NCBI GenBank assembly: GCA_030248295.1
Contig: JASANH010001346.1
Span: 1-64,000 of the forward strand
DNA from: Mesodorylaimus sp. YZB2_4
Lineage: Eukaryota; Nematoda; Enoplea; Dorylaimida; Dorylaimidae
Direction: 5' to 3'
Length of the DNA stretch: 64,000 nt
Part shown: piece by piece, positions 41,850 through 54,835 of the stretch
Layout of the letters: each line of letters starts with the position of its first letter
Position numbering within the stretch: position 1 is the stretch's first letter
Translations under genes and position numbers: made by a program
The notes under the pieces: model-generated
The model's input: the letters and a program-made list of their open reading frames with translations, nothing else
Databases searched by the model: none
Told to the model about the DNA's origin: nothing

Positions 41850-44680
41850 TCTTTCGTGTTTAACCCTCAAGATCAGCAATTAATGCACATCGGAAAATTC
41901 TTGGGCCTCCTGTCAAACTACGTCTCGCCGACAAAATGGTCTTATACTCCATCGTCTCACAAGTCATCTATATCTGGGAAATGTTAGCGTCAGGCAGCTT
42001 TAAACGACAATATTTGCCCCTAACTCCTTTATAAATAAAGGACATTTGCGTGAAAATATAGGTCTTTGAGGAATGTTTTGTTTAAGATGCCCATCGTTCA
42101 TCAACATTCATCAAATACCCATATTTTTTACGGGTATGTGCATGTTTATGTTTCCATGTTTTCTGTGTATTTTGAATGATGTTTTGTTCCCACTAAGAAC
42201 AAAATATACCTCAAATTAAACAGAGTGAGCATGACCTCAACACCTTATCAGGCCGCGGACAAAATTATCATGAGGCACTTTCAGTAAGAATCGACGAACT
42301 CACCCAAAACATAAGCAGCCTTGAAAAATGCCCTCCCCCTCAATACATTAGCATAACTCCGCTCTTATGACTTCACTCCATATGACTCAGGATCAGTGAT
42401 TAGCATTGAGATTTGGCAAGTGCATGCACTCTCTAAGACTGATTGTGAGTTAGCACGAATTTGGAGCGATTATAGTTGGCACAGGAGAGCACGCGCCCAC
42501 AGTGCTCCTCGAGACACCAATCTGTAGATCGAGATATCGTCAGAGCACATAGACGATGCGATGCAATGTGGTTTAAAGGGCTATGGTTTGCGAGTGGTGT
42601 GCTGGAGAAGCGTCACCATATGTTTCCCGTATCTCTCGGTGGCAAGCGGCAGCCTTGTTTTGCTTTCGCGATGCCCCTCATGCAGCTCTCTCTGGACGAT
42701 GTTTTCTGATTATGGGGGTTAGTCCTGTCCCTCGAGGACGGCTGGCCGTCTGATTCATGCTACCTCTCAATTTCAAAAAAAATCTGTGATCAGACAAAGC
42801 TAAAGTTAGGCCAGCTAATGATACTTAGTTCTACCCTTGCCTACCCGAAACCTAATACGGTGCCACCACTTAGATTGTGAGCAGCAACTGTGATTCACTC
42901 GCATACCAACCACGCTTACCGCACTGTCTGGGTGACCGCCGATTTGACGCGCACACAAAACGCTTATGTAGGTCACCAGCCTGGGGAGGGTTGCTTCTAG
43001 AAAATACTCACATCTGCACTTCTTGTATAGTGGACATTCAGGGACTATGTTATGCAAAATGCTATTACTCAGGACAGCGCTTTCAATTTCATCATCTCCT
43101 GTTTTAGGCAGGAATTTCGAGGAATCTGCATCTTCGCTGGACTTTCTTGCAGCAATGGGAGCACAGCGAGTTTCCGAACGCAGGGATGCACAGTATTGCA
43201 TGCCTGCCACTTTCGAGCCGATGAATGGATGTTATGCTGATGACTATCAGAAGCTCATCTTTAGGAGTAAAAAAGGATTTGCTTAATTATCGCAAAAATG
43301 AGTTTTAATATTCTTTAATGCAAATGCTCTCAACATCTTTAAAATTATCCGGCGGCCATCCATAGCTGAATAGATAGGTCAAGGAGTTAGGATATAACGC
43401 GCTTGAAATGGTGAGCGCTAAGGAGGAATCTCAAAAAGACATCATTTTTACGTTGCACAGCTCGGGAAAACATTTTTGTCAATCGCACTGGTTAGGCTTT
43501 CGATTAGAGTCATAGTTGTTGTAGTGAGTTTATCAGTTCTGTCGTCTGTCCTATTGCCTAAGAAAATTGATATGCGTGGCTGGGTGCGAAAATTGTAATG
43601 ACAGCGATTTGAAGCCAATATACGTAATTTATTACGATTTCTGATCAGAACTGCTCATGAAAGTTAGCTCCATCTCTATGACTCAAAAATGAAGAAATCG
43701 TGTGTATATGTCGGGCGGACAAACGTGGATGAGCCTCAGTCGGTATGTCCGTGCAAGCCCTTAGTGACACTGCTTAGAACGCTGGAGCAATTGAATTTCC
43801 GTTGCATCGTGTCGGTGGGACGGGATAATCTTGTCCTGATCTACATTACCCTGCTTTGATAAACCAGTTTCTTCATGCTTATGTTGTACTTGTTTTGTAG
43901 CACTTTTTAAACTCTAGGGCTCAATGCTAAAAAGGATTTTGTTGCACTGTGATCCAGTTTATGATAAGGCACAGGGAGATCATGAAGATATGCTGTTTCG
44001 CTCATGAAGATATCATGAAGATATGACGAGATGCAGATATGCTCTTTCGCCTAGGGGAAACAGTTTATCACATGACACTCTAAATTGGAAAATTCCATCG
44101 GAACGTAAATAAAGACTAGCTTGAAAACATTCACTGACACGAGTCGCTTGTGGATTATACATATTTTGGTTTGCCACCAGGATCCACTCACACAAGGTTA
44201 TTGAAGTATTTTTGTCAGCAGCTCATGTGCTCGTTAGGTAATCGAAACATGTGCTGCACACAGAAAGGCGTTTAAAAAAAACCTAAAGCCTTTCCTCCTG
44301 AAATTTTTTGAGCACTTCCTAGAAAAAGCTAAGTCTTTGAATTTTTCAATGAAGCGGAATTGGCCCCATGCGCTTTGCTAGGAGAAATTGGCAATACCCA
44401 CTGTAGTTAATATCAAAAATAGGTAGCCAAGTGAGTTTTGCCTCTTTTGCGGTTACTTCTTGTCACCAGCAAGGCTACTTCATAGTACTGTACATGCGTT
44501 TTGTTGCCCAATCTTTATCACGCCAGTTTTCAAGCTCAGCGCAGTATTCTGCAAAGAATTTGACGTCCCAAACAGAGAATTGTGAATGGAAGACAGGAAA
44601 TGCTGATACACATGCCATTGATTTTTCTCCTTAAAAAGCTTGGCGAATGGCGATTAATATATCAAGTAATAGAATTAGAC
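41850..44680. other. No gene identified
   Basis: Frames are short. Near 42220-42330 a plus-strand stretch (EHDLNTLSGRGQNYHEALSV) might be retroelement remains. 42475-42720 is unassigned. Around 43981-44035 the word CATGAAGATATG repeats several times. Confidence 0.4.
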
Positions 44681-44697
44681 CCCGGATCGGGGGGAGT

Positions 44698-44710
44698 GGG
44701 GGGGGGGGGG
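44698..44710. repeat. Poly-G tract within a purine-rich stretch
   Basis: A run of 13 G, followed by G- and A-rich sequence to about 44790, including a long A run near 44765-44777. Confidence 0.9.
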
Positions 44711-44859
44711 AAAAATCGGGTAGGGGTGGGGGTCTCATTAATGAAAAAAAAGGGAAAGGGGGGAAAAAAAAAAAAAAATTTAAAAAAACACAAACACCAA
44801 CAACCCCAAACACACTTTTTATTTCATAAATCTCCTGGCCGTTTCTGACTATCGATGCC

Positions 44860-45449
44860 GATTTATATACATCAATTCTGGCTTCCCTGGTAGGGCCTAC
44901 GATGCACGAGTTTTTTGGAACTCTGCTTTATATCATGCCGCCCAAAACAGCACGTTAATCCATGGCACTCACACTAATATCAACAGGGTAGATGTTTGTC
45001 CATTGCTCGTCGCTGATAACGCCTATCCATTAGCACCTTGGGTTATGAAAAGTCATGCCATATCCAGTAATATGAGTGCCGCAGAAATTGAGTTCAATAC
45101 GTGTCTCAATACAGCCAGGAACGTAATTGAATGCGCGCTTGGCATTTTAAAAGCTAGATTTCGCAGCTTACGTAAGTTCATTGACATGGATGTCTTGTAT
45201 GCGCCTGACCTGATTTTGGCTTGTTGTTGCTTGCAAAATTTTTGCATGGAAAATAAGGAGGTCGTGTTGCCTGAATGGGAAGACGAGGCCCGATTAGATG
45301 AAGAAGCCATGATAAGAAACATCCTCAATCAAAGAGATCGTTTGCGTGCAGAGGCGTTTCCTATCTATGATACTGATGCCCCCGAGACTGCAACTGCAGA
45401 TAGCATACGGGGCGCTATTCGGGATTTCTTGGCAGATCAGATGGATTAA
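44860..45449 (+). pseudogene. PIF/Harbinger DDE transposase, C-terminal two thirds
   Basis: The frame can be read from about 44860 to the stop at 45447-45449. It begins CRFIYINSGFPGRAYDARVF, the block after the first catalytic Asp. Next is VDVCPLLVADNAYPLAPWVM (second Asp in ADNAYPL), then EIEFNTCLNTARNVIECALG with the catalytic Glu, and ILKARFRSLRKFIDM. The end is a Cys-rich ILACCCLQNFC and an acidic tail. This is the DDE_4 pattern of PIF/Harbinger elements. The first Asp region is not readable in this frame and everything upstream is lost at the purine-rich stretch. The partner Myb-like protein was not found. Confidence 0.85.
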
Positions 45450-47020
45450 TTTTGTTTGGTAATAGAGTTTGGTTGTGCGATTTTCCTGCACTGAGTAAAC
45501 ATGAGTCCTTTACTCACGGAGTTCTCAGATACATAAGTCTTCATTAGATTCAAAGTGTGATGTGAAAGCTGAGTAAATATTTTAAATATCAGCGCCAACG
45601 TGCAGACTTCTCTGCCGAGGAAAGCCAGAACAGTTCTAGATGTGACTTCGCCTGCAAACTTAGGATTTATTCTCGCTTTAGTGCGATTTTAAGATGAGAA
45701 TGGTTCTCGAGATCAGTTCTCGAGGACAATTCCAGAATCGTTCCTGAGAACGATTCGTAGTGCGACTGCGGGCTCAGTCAAATTATTGTTCTAGTATGCC
45801 TCCTTTCGGGCTGGGCTTTGACGATATCACCTAACGAGAGTCTAGTAATTGGTTATATGTGTCTTCTATTACCCTAATCACGACTATGCGTATTATAGAT
45901 GTAAGCCCAAGAAAAATCCAAGAATTTGTGCGCCCTGGATAAAGTCAGGGCATACAGGGAAAAAAAGGGCATTTTTAAGACTTGAGCGTTAAAAACGTGT
46001 GTTCTTTTCTAGAATCTGAATATCCCAGAAAATAGACGGTGAGAAAATCCGGAGTTTTATCGGATTCCTTGAGGATAGCCCTAAAGAATCCTTGAAACAT
46101 CTAGGGTCTGTTTTAGGAGAGCTTAGACTTTTGGAACATGGGCATTGTTAATAATGTCTCACGTCGAGTTTATGCGTGTATGCAAGTGTGGCTCTCCTTC
46201 GATTACTGAACAAAAGGATCGAAATGGGCAAGTGGTCTCGATTACGTGCCATTCTCGATACTTTCGCCGTGTGATGGATCCGGAAGGTCAGGATGGTCAA
46301 TGGGCTTCCAGAATATACGGACACGCATGAACGAATTCCCGTGTGGACGGACGACTGTGATAGACGTAACCGCCCATGTATGCCCAACAATTGTAGAAAA
46401 ATTAATCCTGTTGCGGGCGTCCTCATAAACCCGGAAGGCACTATGATGTATGCAATTTCTGCACAAAATATGCAGCCACAAACTGCGAAGATCCAAGCAC
46501 CTGTGATAAACATTGGCCACATTGGACTCGAGCTGTATTTTTTCGTATATATAATGCAATCTTGACAATATTTTATATTTATAAAACCAAATCGAAACAT
46601 TCTATTTGATCTCGAGCATATTACTCAAAACAAGCTGGCAACTGTCTAACGATAAGCGGATGCAATGAAACAATGCATTTCAGTAATCAACACTATCTTT
46701 ACTAGTTTCAAGGTGTGACGTCAACTGTTTTTGGTTCGACATTTTGTGAGTGATTTATTTTCTTATTATCTGGCTTTAGGCTGTCAAGACAGATGTAGAT
46801 GGGTCCAAGGTCGCCAGGCAAGAGTGACTAGTGTCGACACTTTTTGACATGTTCCGACATGTCTTCTAAAACATAGACACGCCACTATGTCTCATTTTTC
46901 GTAACGTTGACGGAACGTGTTTGAGAATGTCTTTAACTGCGGTGGGCAAGCTGTCACGGTCGGCTATCGCTGACAAGATTCGGCTTACAACTAATAATTG
47001 ATATTGCCTAGCTAAGATAA
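45450..47020. other. No gene identified; hydrophobic frame at 46.1-46.6 kb
   Basis: 45690-45760 holds short palindromes on GGTTCTCGAGA and GTTCTCGAGGA. At 46148-46600, minus strand, a 150-residue frame begins with a hydrophobic part (MWPMFITGAWIFAVCGCIFC). Other long frames overlap it on both strands, so I do not call a gene. Confidence 0.35.
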
Positions 47021-47025
47021 GATTC

Positions 47026-47165
47026 AGCTAATGACTAGCTACTGATAAGGTCCAGCTAATGACTAATCACCGATATGGGCTAGCTAATGGCTAATCACTG
47101 ATGAGGGCCAGCTAATGACTGATCACTGATAAGGCTCAGCTAGTGACTAGATACTGATACGAGAC
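47026..47165. repeat. 28-bp minisatellite, five units
   Basis: Five consecutive 28-bp units on the consensus AGCTAATGACTAATCACTG then ATAAGGCCC, with a partial unit before. Each unit carries ACTRATNACTGAT-type direct sub-repeats. Confidence 0.88.
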
Positions 47166-47169
47166 CCCT

Positions 47170-48340
47170 AAAGGGACTGGCGATTGCCAGCCAGCCGGGT
47201 AGTGAGCTGTGATGGCTAGTCAGCCGGTGATAAGCAGGGTCTCAAAGGACTGACGACGGTCTGTAAGCTGTGTCAAGGGACGCTCATTAGGAGCAGCAAG
47301 CTTGGTAAGCCCCTCCGGGGCTAGGCGCATTTAGTGGGCTTCCAGCTTGTGGTCATTAGCTGAGGAAACGTTGATTAGCTTCTATGTTATACGCCAGCAC
47401 GACGGGCGCATATACTACTGCATCGTGCTCACAATCAGTGGAAATTAATTGGGACCACCTATCCGAAAAAATTTACGAGATAAGAGTATTTTTTCGTTGG
47501 TAATATGTCGCAACCTTTTTTTGATGCTCGTTTTGCAGTTGCTGTAGTGCGTACTTTCTGCGGATTGTAGAATTTTCTGCGGATATGCCATAATATGACA
47601 TAAAATCTGTTGGTCAGGGGAATCAATTCATATACAAGTGTACGCCATTTTGAATTTGAAGACGAGGTGCACGCTTGAATTTAAGATGTCGGATATCGAA
47701 AAAAGAATATGATATTCAGATTATACAAGGGTGGCCAGAATTCTGAACCTCTAGCACTCAATCTAGCCGCGAAAAACATCCAACGTCCCTGCCATCCGTA
47801 CACCTAACGTGCTGGCAGGAAAAAAGGGGGTCAGACAGCAGCACGCTTGTCAGTAAGACGCATCTTCATCATTGAGCGCCTGGTGTAAGCTGACGTTTCC
47901 ATACTGGGCTAAATGCGCCAGCACTCGCTGAATAGACGTCTGTCAACATGCCAATAGGGAGCGCCTATAACTTTACTTGCAATGTGCCTGGGGTCTGATT
48001 TTAAGATGGTCTTCGAAGTCCAATGCGTTCTTGATGAGACGTGCACGAAATGTGGCATTTTGACCGAGAATCGGTGTAAAATCTGGGGACCAAGGATGGA
48101 TGTACTTTGGCTTTATTAAGCACGTTGTACCCGCCTTGCAAACTTCATCCAGACTGATGCTGAACGGGTACACAACGTCAACAGGTGATGCGATTAGTTA
48201 ATTCTTTATCTGCAGATTCATGGTATTTTCTCAACAGACCAAACACCCTTGTGACTCACAATTAAGGTCATCTAGCCTGTCGCATATGGGGTCATCCATG
48301 AGGGTTGACCTAACGAAATCTCGATTTTTTTCACCCCACC
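47170..48340. other. No gene identified
   Basis: A minus-strand frame at 47973-48173 (YPFSISLDEVCKAGTTCLIK and onward) looks protein-like but is unassigned. The rest holds short frames only. Confidence 0.4.
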
Positions 48341-48518
48341 TCCCCCTGACCGCATGCTGACCGCTGCTTGCGAAACCTCTCAGAAATGGGCGACCCCTTC
48401 GGCCATCCCCCTCCAAAAGCTGTTTTGTGAAATGTTTCATCTTATGCTACCTTGTCTTATTCTTGAGCTTGACAAGGTGCCCTCTCATTCGAAGGCAAAT
48501 CTTTTTTTGATTCATGGA
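48341..48518. repeat. Interspersed repeat, copy A
   Basis: It shares, in the same orientation with 55985-56165, CCCCCTGACCGCAT, TGTTTTATCTTATGCT-like sequence, GAGCTTGACAA.GTGCC and TTCGAAGG.AAATC, ending TTTTTTGATT.ATGGA. About three quarters of positions agree by eye. Confidence 0.75.
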
Positions 48519-48874
48519 GCAGATTTTAATTTTGTAAAAAGCTCCACAAAGTTTTTACACAACTCTTTCTCATATTTTTGAAAAAGTTTACGATTCTCAT
48601 GACGGTAAGAAAACATTGGATGAACTGGTCAATGGATACTCGATGCGGTGTAAATACTTGAAATTCTTGACGCGCCTAAATCTACGGATAGAACATCTCT
48701 AGGACAGCTATTGACACGTACTAAATTGGTGTCCCAACGTTGTCCCAAGTTGCTGTCCGTAACCATGCTGATCGGTTTCTTTGGGAATGTACACGCGGCA
48801 CTATGCGACAACGTGGTGTACGTGTACATTTCAAAATAAAATATCTTATAATGAGTGCCATTTCACACACAAAT

Positions 48875-48908
48875 TTCACACACACACACACACACGCACA
48901 CACACACA
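48875..48908. repeat. (CA)n microsatellite
   Basis: A CA run with one CG interruption, flanked on both sides by AATGAGTGCCATTTCACAC. Confidence 0.9.
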
Positions 48909-48967
48909 ATGAGTGCCATTTCACACAAACATTTAACTAAATTTACTTTTTTTCGCCACTTTTGCCT

Positions 48968-49250
48968 CTCAGTTTCTTATTTGCAGAACGACTGGGTGGC
49001 ACCCCAAGGATTTATGTCGTTTGTTATTTAGATTGGGTGCCACTCAAGTCAGTCGTTCTGTGGGTAAGAGACTATAAGGGAAGTTATCAGGACCCTTGTA
49101 GTCCCGTATCCACAAAACGACTGAGCGGCACTCTATCTGAATTACAAACAACATGAATGCTTGCTGATTGTCCAATGATTCGTAATAACCAATCTGGACC
49201 CTCACAGTTTCTTACCTACAAAACGACTGAGTGGCACCACATCTGAATAA
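48968..49250. repeat. Cluster of inverted and direct copies of an ACGACTGAGTGGCAC motif
   Basis: CAGAACGACTGGGTGGCAC (48986) and its inverse GTGCCACTC...AGTCGTTCTGTGGG (near 49037-49062) form a foldback. CAAAACGACTGAG(C/T)GGCAC recurs near 49113 and 49217, with CAGTTTCTTA before the first and last copies. It looks like remains of several small inverted-repeat elements. Confidence 0.7.
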
Positions 49251-49370
49251 CAAACCACAAAACGCATTCACGCCGTTCCTACCCTAAAGGGTGCTTGGGT
49301 TATCGAGGACAAGACTGGAATATTACATGTTGCTTCTTTGGTTGAAGGTATTAAGCCAGATTTTTCCAAC

Positions 49371-49617
49371 CGTCGTCGTCGTCGTCTTCCGTCGTCATCT
49401 CTGGAACAGCAAAACGTGCATTCCGGATCTCGAGAACGGCTGAACCGTTTCCAACAAAATTTTGCACGATTATTGTTGTCCGTGGCAAACATAGCTCATC
49501 TCCATAATTTTGTGCATTTTTGTTGATTTGTTGTCGAGTTATGAACGATCAAAGTTGTCCGCTTAACATTGCGCGTCTGTGTGGCTAGGCTGAACAGGCA
49601 GCTGCCGCGCCTGTTGA
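49371..49617. repeat. 250-bp interspersed repeat, copy B
   Basis: Near-identical to 41001-41249, again starting at a (TCG)n run. Sequence diverges on both sides. A frame in it (RERLNRFQQNFARLL) is similar in both copies but is closed by stops further on. Confidence 0.88.
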
Positions 49618-50220
49618 GCGCCTGTTGATGAAAAGTCAAGACGTCAGAAATGTGGTTACACCGATGGTTATGTCGGGTAAAGTTACAGTCAATGAGTCCG
49701 TTCATATGCAAACGGCTTGCCAGCAGCTGAGAAATATGAAAGAAAGGTATTGGGGAACAACTGGACATCTCAGCAAGATGGCGCGAAGGCTCAAACCCAC
49801 ACAGATTCAGAGAAATGGTGCAGGGATCACTTTCCCTGATTTTATCTAAGCTTAGCGTTGACCTCTGAATAGTCCCGATTTAAACAATTAGACTATTCAG
49901 TCTGTGAAGAATTTGCTTATGCTATGAACTGGGATCGAGTAAAGTCCAAAGCAACTCAAAAAGCTGAGTTAAAGCTTGCCGAAACGAATTCGCTTGGATA
50001 ATGTGAAAAAAGTTGTGGCAGTTGGTACTTCGGCTTTATCGCCTTTTAAAAACGAATAGTGAATATAAGGGCTAGCAAAATAGGTCAAACTGACTCGGAA
50101 TCGAATGCTGAACACAATGGTATCAAATTTACCGCGATAACTTGCAGATTAAGGCTGGTAGAAGACGAAACATTAGCCGGTCATTCTGTATGGCAAAAGA
50201 TGATACTCTATGAAGGATGT
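49618..50220. other. Unassigned, possibly upstream LINE sequence
   Basis: Broken protein-like frames (near 49900 CEEFAYAMNWDRVKSKATQK; near 50060-50220 a 100-residue frame) precede the LINE fragment on the same strand and may be its degraded upstream part. Confidence 0.3.
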
Positions 50221-50530
50221 GCTGAGAAGGGTCAGCCCCGAAAGAAATCTTGCAAGGTACGCGAGAGTTTTATGAGAACATCAACAAGCGCGATGAAGTT
50301 GATAAAGCAGAGATTTAACAGTGGCTGTTCCGAGTTAGTGAATACAGCTCTGACAAGCTAACTGACGAAGCTCGCGATCTTTTTTAACAGCCTATAGAGG
50401 CTAGCGAATATCAGTCTGCACTGCAAAGTATGACACTGAGCACTGGGCGCGATGGATTACTAGCCGAATGGTACCTGGATTATTGGGAAGTCATTCAGGA
50501 ACGATTATGCAATCAGGCTCTAAGCTGCTG
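50221..50530 (+). pseudogene. LINE fragment upstream of the RT palm
   Basis: One plus-strand frame with two stops reads REFYENINKRDEVDKAEI, then WLFRVSEYSSDKLTDEARDL, then PIEASEYQSALQSMTLSTGR and DGLLAEWYLDYWEVIQERL. The order FYE, L..EAR..L, P(I/L)...E...AL..M, GRDGL..E.Y..FW matches the linker and first RT block of L1/CR1-type LINEs. Canonical SPG is changed to STG. Nothing of the palm domain follows; an 18-bp G run lies 120 bp downstream. It differs from the 660-1916 LINE, which begins later in the RT. Confidence 0.6.
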
Positions 50531-53500
50531 AATCGAAGCGCAAAAACAAGGTGAATCCAAAGACAAAACCTAAAACTCACATCTTATGTTAACCCAGAAA
50601 TACAAACAAAAGCCCAAGCAAGAATAAAGCTCGATTGACAACTACCATGGGGGGGGGGGGGGGGGGCGAAGTTGTTAACAGCGATACATAAAACTTGGTG
50701 ATCGTTGTATCCGTTCCCCGTTCATGGATACCCTAGATCATGTGATGTCTGATTCAACACCCGTAGATGGGATTTCTTAGCAAATAATTAATCAGTCCAC
50801 AAAATGCTTGCACACTGAAGTTGAGTTCATAACATTAATAAAAATATGAATCTATTCCAATAGATATAGCAATGTTTAAAATGCCCACAATCTATCGCTG
50901 AGTTCGCTTAACAGCTACGCTCAAAACCCCAAAAAAATTTTAAGGATGTGCTTTATCCATGTTTCCAAAGGCTTTTCTATTTGGTACAGCAAAAAAGTCC
51001 ACCAAATCAATTACAACAGATGCAATGTAAGTGACATTCATTAGTAAAAGATCAAGGATCTTGCTCTGCAACACTTTTCAGCTCTCTTTCCTTTCTGCTT
51101 TTTCACTACCTAACTAAAGGAAGAAAAGGAAAAGGAAACTAAGAAAAAGCACATGCTAAAACAGTGCTTCTAATTAATTCTCATAATCGCTTGTCGTTCT
51201 TTTGACGTCAAAAATGAACTTATACAAAAATCATGCCCGATTCACAAAAAATCATAAACAAAAAACCAACGTGTTCTTTGGTGATAGAACGTTAGCAGGG
51301 AGATGTTATCAGATTCTGTTTGCAAAAATGTTACCTTACGAATATGCAGCAGCGGATTTCAGATCTATCGCTTTATTAGTTGCAATTCTTCTCTCTACTT
51401 TTCTAATTCTTTTTCGAGGATTTTATTTATGTCACGAACACTAACAGTTTCTAGTAAAACAAAACAAATGTGGAATTTTCAACCTTCCTCTTCCAGCATC
51501 AATAACTCTATATGAGCTTTAAAATGCTTATGAAATGACTTTGCACTAAAAATGGATGGGTTAACAATCTTTGTCCATATGACATCCCTTGACTTTTTAA
51601 TCTTTATGATCAGATGAAAGTTAACATAATCTTCAAATACCATTACTAATTCGAATTATAATAATATCCAACCAACATAGGTTTGCAGTAAAAATAGCGC
51701 GTGTTTGTTCCTACGCTTCTAGACTTATGCTGTCAGCGAAACAAAATTTCCAAGTCCCACGTTTTTTTAATATTTTATGGAATGACAGTACGATATCGGC
51801 ATAATTACGATTAACGTTGTCCACTCCTATAACTCTATTTCCGATCGATGAAAAATGCCATCAATCGATCTAGAACAAAGCGCGAGAGCAGGGAAAAGTG
51901 ATGGTGCGATGTTCTTCAAAACGACAAGTGAGACCTCTTCACCAGGTCCCTGGTGACTGAGTAGACGTATGCAGCTCAAAATGAATTTGCTAGACACTGA
52001 ATAGTGAATTCATCAATAGTGACGACAGGAGGTCAATAATATAGTCAGTAGAATTAAAATTTCTCTAAATCTCAATAAAGTAATTGAAATAGCAAATAAC
52101 TAAATGGACAGTTCAATCATCCCGTAGAACTTAGGAATCAATTGATCATGTGTTTAAATGTTAAAGCGCCAAGTTAGACGATGATCATTAGTGAAAGTGC
52201 TGACAATGAAATCTCGCTTTGCTTCATGAATTTTCTTCACAGGCTTTTCAAGAATCAGTAACATTGCCACCCCACGTTTATATGCCGCATTTTTCTCTGT
52301 ATGAGGCAAGCAGCAGTGTTCATCCAAGGACATCCTGCTAACCCTTTGGCAATGCTCTCAAACTGAATTAGAGAGCTAACTAATTCTTGCATCATCGACT
52401 GTTGACGACGAGTTTACCAAGCTCAAGGCCAGGGTCATATTGATCATTACTAGCCCAGTCCACTCCTTTGATCAGCGAAAGGTACGCCTGTCGGGCACTC
52501 TTTCTTTAAACACCCGAGGCAAGAATCGATAATGTCGAGTGATCAGAAGTGGAAATGGTGGCATCAGAAGTGGGAATAAAATCTCACCTGAAAAGGCCAG
52601 AGAAAGGAGTCTGAGAAAATCCTTGTAGGGTAGGTTTGGGTTTTGGATTTTAGGTTCGGTATCGACACTTTCCTACGATTGGACCAGGGCAATCACAAAA
52701 ATGTGACTGAAAAGAATGGTGCATTCGATCAAGGTGAAGAGGAACTAAGGCCTCAACAAAACGATCGCCCATAATGGTGCAACCCATCAGGCCATAGGCC
52801 AGGCTAGCTTAACCTCTCATGTTAAGGCCAATTTCTACTAAACACCATAGTGGTGCAGGTGCGTGTTTTCTCAGTTTTTATGATTCCTTTCGCTCCCCCC
52901 TTGATTCACCATAGGCCTAACACTAAGTATGCACAGATGCAAAAAAAGAGGTTGCATACAAAAATACTTAGCAAAGTTTGTGCATCCATTAAAATGATGT
53001 ACACATATGCGTACACCAGCGAATGTATACATAGCAAACTTGCTTGTAGCAATACATACAACGTTCGTTAATTAGCTGCTTAGCAAGTAAAAGTAAAAGA
53101 ATTTCTAACGCATAGCGGTGGAAGAATTCGAACTTGTAATTTATACATCTTTTCCCTAAACAAACCAATATTGACTAGCGTTTTAGTTCGCAGCTTTTGC
53201 TCTAAATTCCAAAAATTAAAAATATAGCCTCTTCCTTACAAGTCAATATTTGTCTGACTTTGTCAAAGTGTCATCTTCTCACAATTTTGTAAACTTTGTA
53301 CGTATTCTGATTTTGGTATAGTTAACCTGGCGCCATCAGAATTTTCGACCAAATGCAAAATAGAGAGTACAGCCATAAGGAGTTGGATACTTGCTGCGAC
53401 AGAATCCTCAAATAAGTGAGTCCGTCAATTTTCAACTTACAGTATGCCCACGGTATCCCGATATTTTTGATCCATAATTGTCAAAAATTAACAAAAGACT

Positions 53501-54085
53501 CACACTTGGTAAGATAACCCACGAAGCTTTAGGGATCGGCCGGATCGGAATTTTGAATTCCCGCCAAAATATCTTCACTGGCGTCCAGTCATGTCTTCAT
53601 GCAGGCAGCTACGATCAACAATTTAACCCACTGGACTGGCCGCCCATGCATGACATCGACGCTATTTTTGAATTTTCGACCCCACCTACCTTCTGTGCAC
53701 ATAGGAGCGCAGGAACTCATTCGGCTTGTAAGAGGTTGATTGGGGCAACCATGACTGTAACGCGTCAGTTCTATTCTGGCTGAAGACGTCAGTTTAGAAC
53801 GCGTTCTCAGAGAGGGAACTGGCCCTGGGCGACTCAGCAGGAATTCAATTGGAGGTGGAAGTGGTGGACGCCCATGCCACCCTGGATTAAGAAAACTGGT
53901 CTAATCGCCAGTCGGGGCCCTCCGTTCTTGCCCTCTATCATCCATGGAGCAGGCCTTAGTGGAGCTGTCAGAGGAGCCTTCCATCAGAGTGAGTCGCCTC
54001 ACAATGGCTGCTCGTCAATATGACTGCTGGCTGACAATTGGCAAAACCTAAAAGAATTTGAGGTAGATAGGGGTCCACTTCAAAA
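50531..54085. other. No gene identified; poly-G tract at 50649
   Basis: 3.5 kb of mostly AT-rich sequence with only short frames. G run at 50649-50666. A plus-strand frame at 53478-53783 (101 residues) is unassigned. GCCGGCCAGC-like and other repeat words were not found here. Confidence 0.45.
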
Positions 54086-54560
54086 ACATATGAAAAGCTG
54101 TCCTCATACGAGTGTGACTTCCACCCCTTACGCGGGTGGGGTAGCCTACACGGGTCTCTGCAGGTACGAATCACTCACTGCGCGGTCCCAATACCCGAAC
54201 AATAGTAATGCACAAGGTTTACTACGCCGGGTAGCGGACACCTCCACGACAGAACGGTCGTACACAAATACACGAGCGGGATATACACGTAAGGAGAGGA
54301 AGCCGAACTTAGTAGCCTGACACGGCCGTACTAGACGGAATCACCAACGTGAACTGAGGACTTCGAGGCCACACCGTGTCGGGTGGGCCGATGGCCTAAA
54401 ACCAGTACGGAGAGATACCGGTTTGATCTGGCTAGATCTGACCCTGTGCTGGAAGGGCTGAACACGAGGAAGTACTAACATGTGCTGGAAACACACGTGC
54501 CATGCGGATGAGGGTGGAGGCACCACTTGCACAGACAGGTGCGGGCTACTCTAGCCACCT
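54086..54560. other. GC-richer block without frames, unidentified
   Basis: Base composition rises relative to the flanks, and words such as ACCCCTTACGCGGGTGGGGT suggest RNA-like or repeat-derived secondary structure. I could not fold it into a tRNA or recognise a known RNA. It may be a non-coding repeat consensus. Confidence 0.3.
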
Positions 54561-54835
54561 CCCACTCTGAGAAGTCAAGTCTAAAACGGAACGAGATATT
54601 GCAGGTGAAGTTAGACGAGGAAGATTTGCGAAATTCGACGCTGTCTGCTCAGACAGCATGACACAAGGGACAATCACGTTAACTTATTTCCAAATTTTTC
54701 CTCCCCAGTCCGTTTTTGTCGAAAATCCGTCAGCCCCTTCCTCCTTGACTGCGACTTTCTGATATTGATAGTCCTTTATCAAAGGAAGGAAGTGCATCAT
54801 GCCAGAAAACTAATGAGTGGGCGCAATACAACGTT

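Noticed and set aside
44631-44848. Three overlapping frames of Gly/Lys or Phe/Pro composition
   Set aside because: All derive from the poly-G and poly-A stretch at 44.70-44.78 kb.
46148-46600. 150-residue minus-strand frame with a hydrophobic start
   Set aside because: Frames of similar length overlap it on both strands and I see no family motif or splice sites, so I left it as unassigned sequence.
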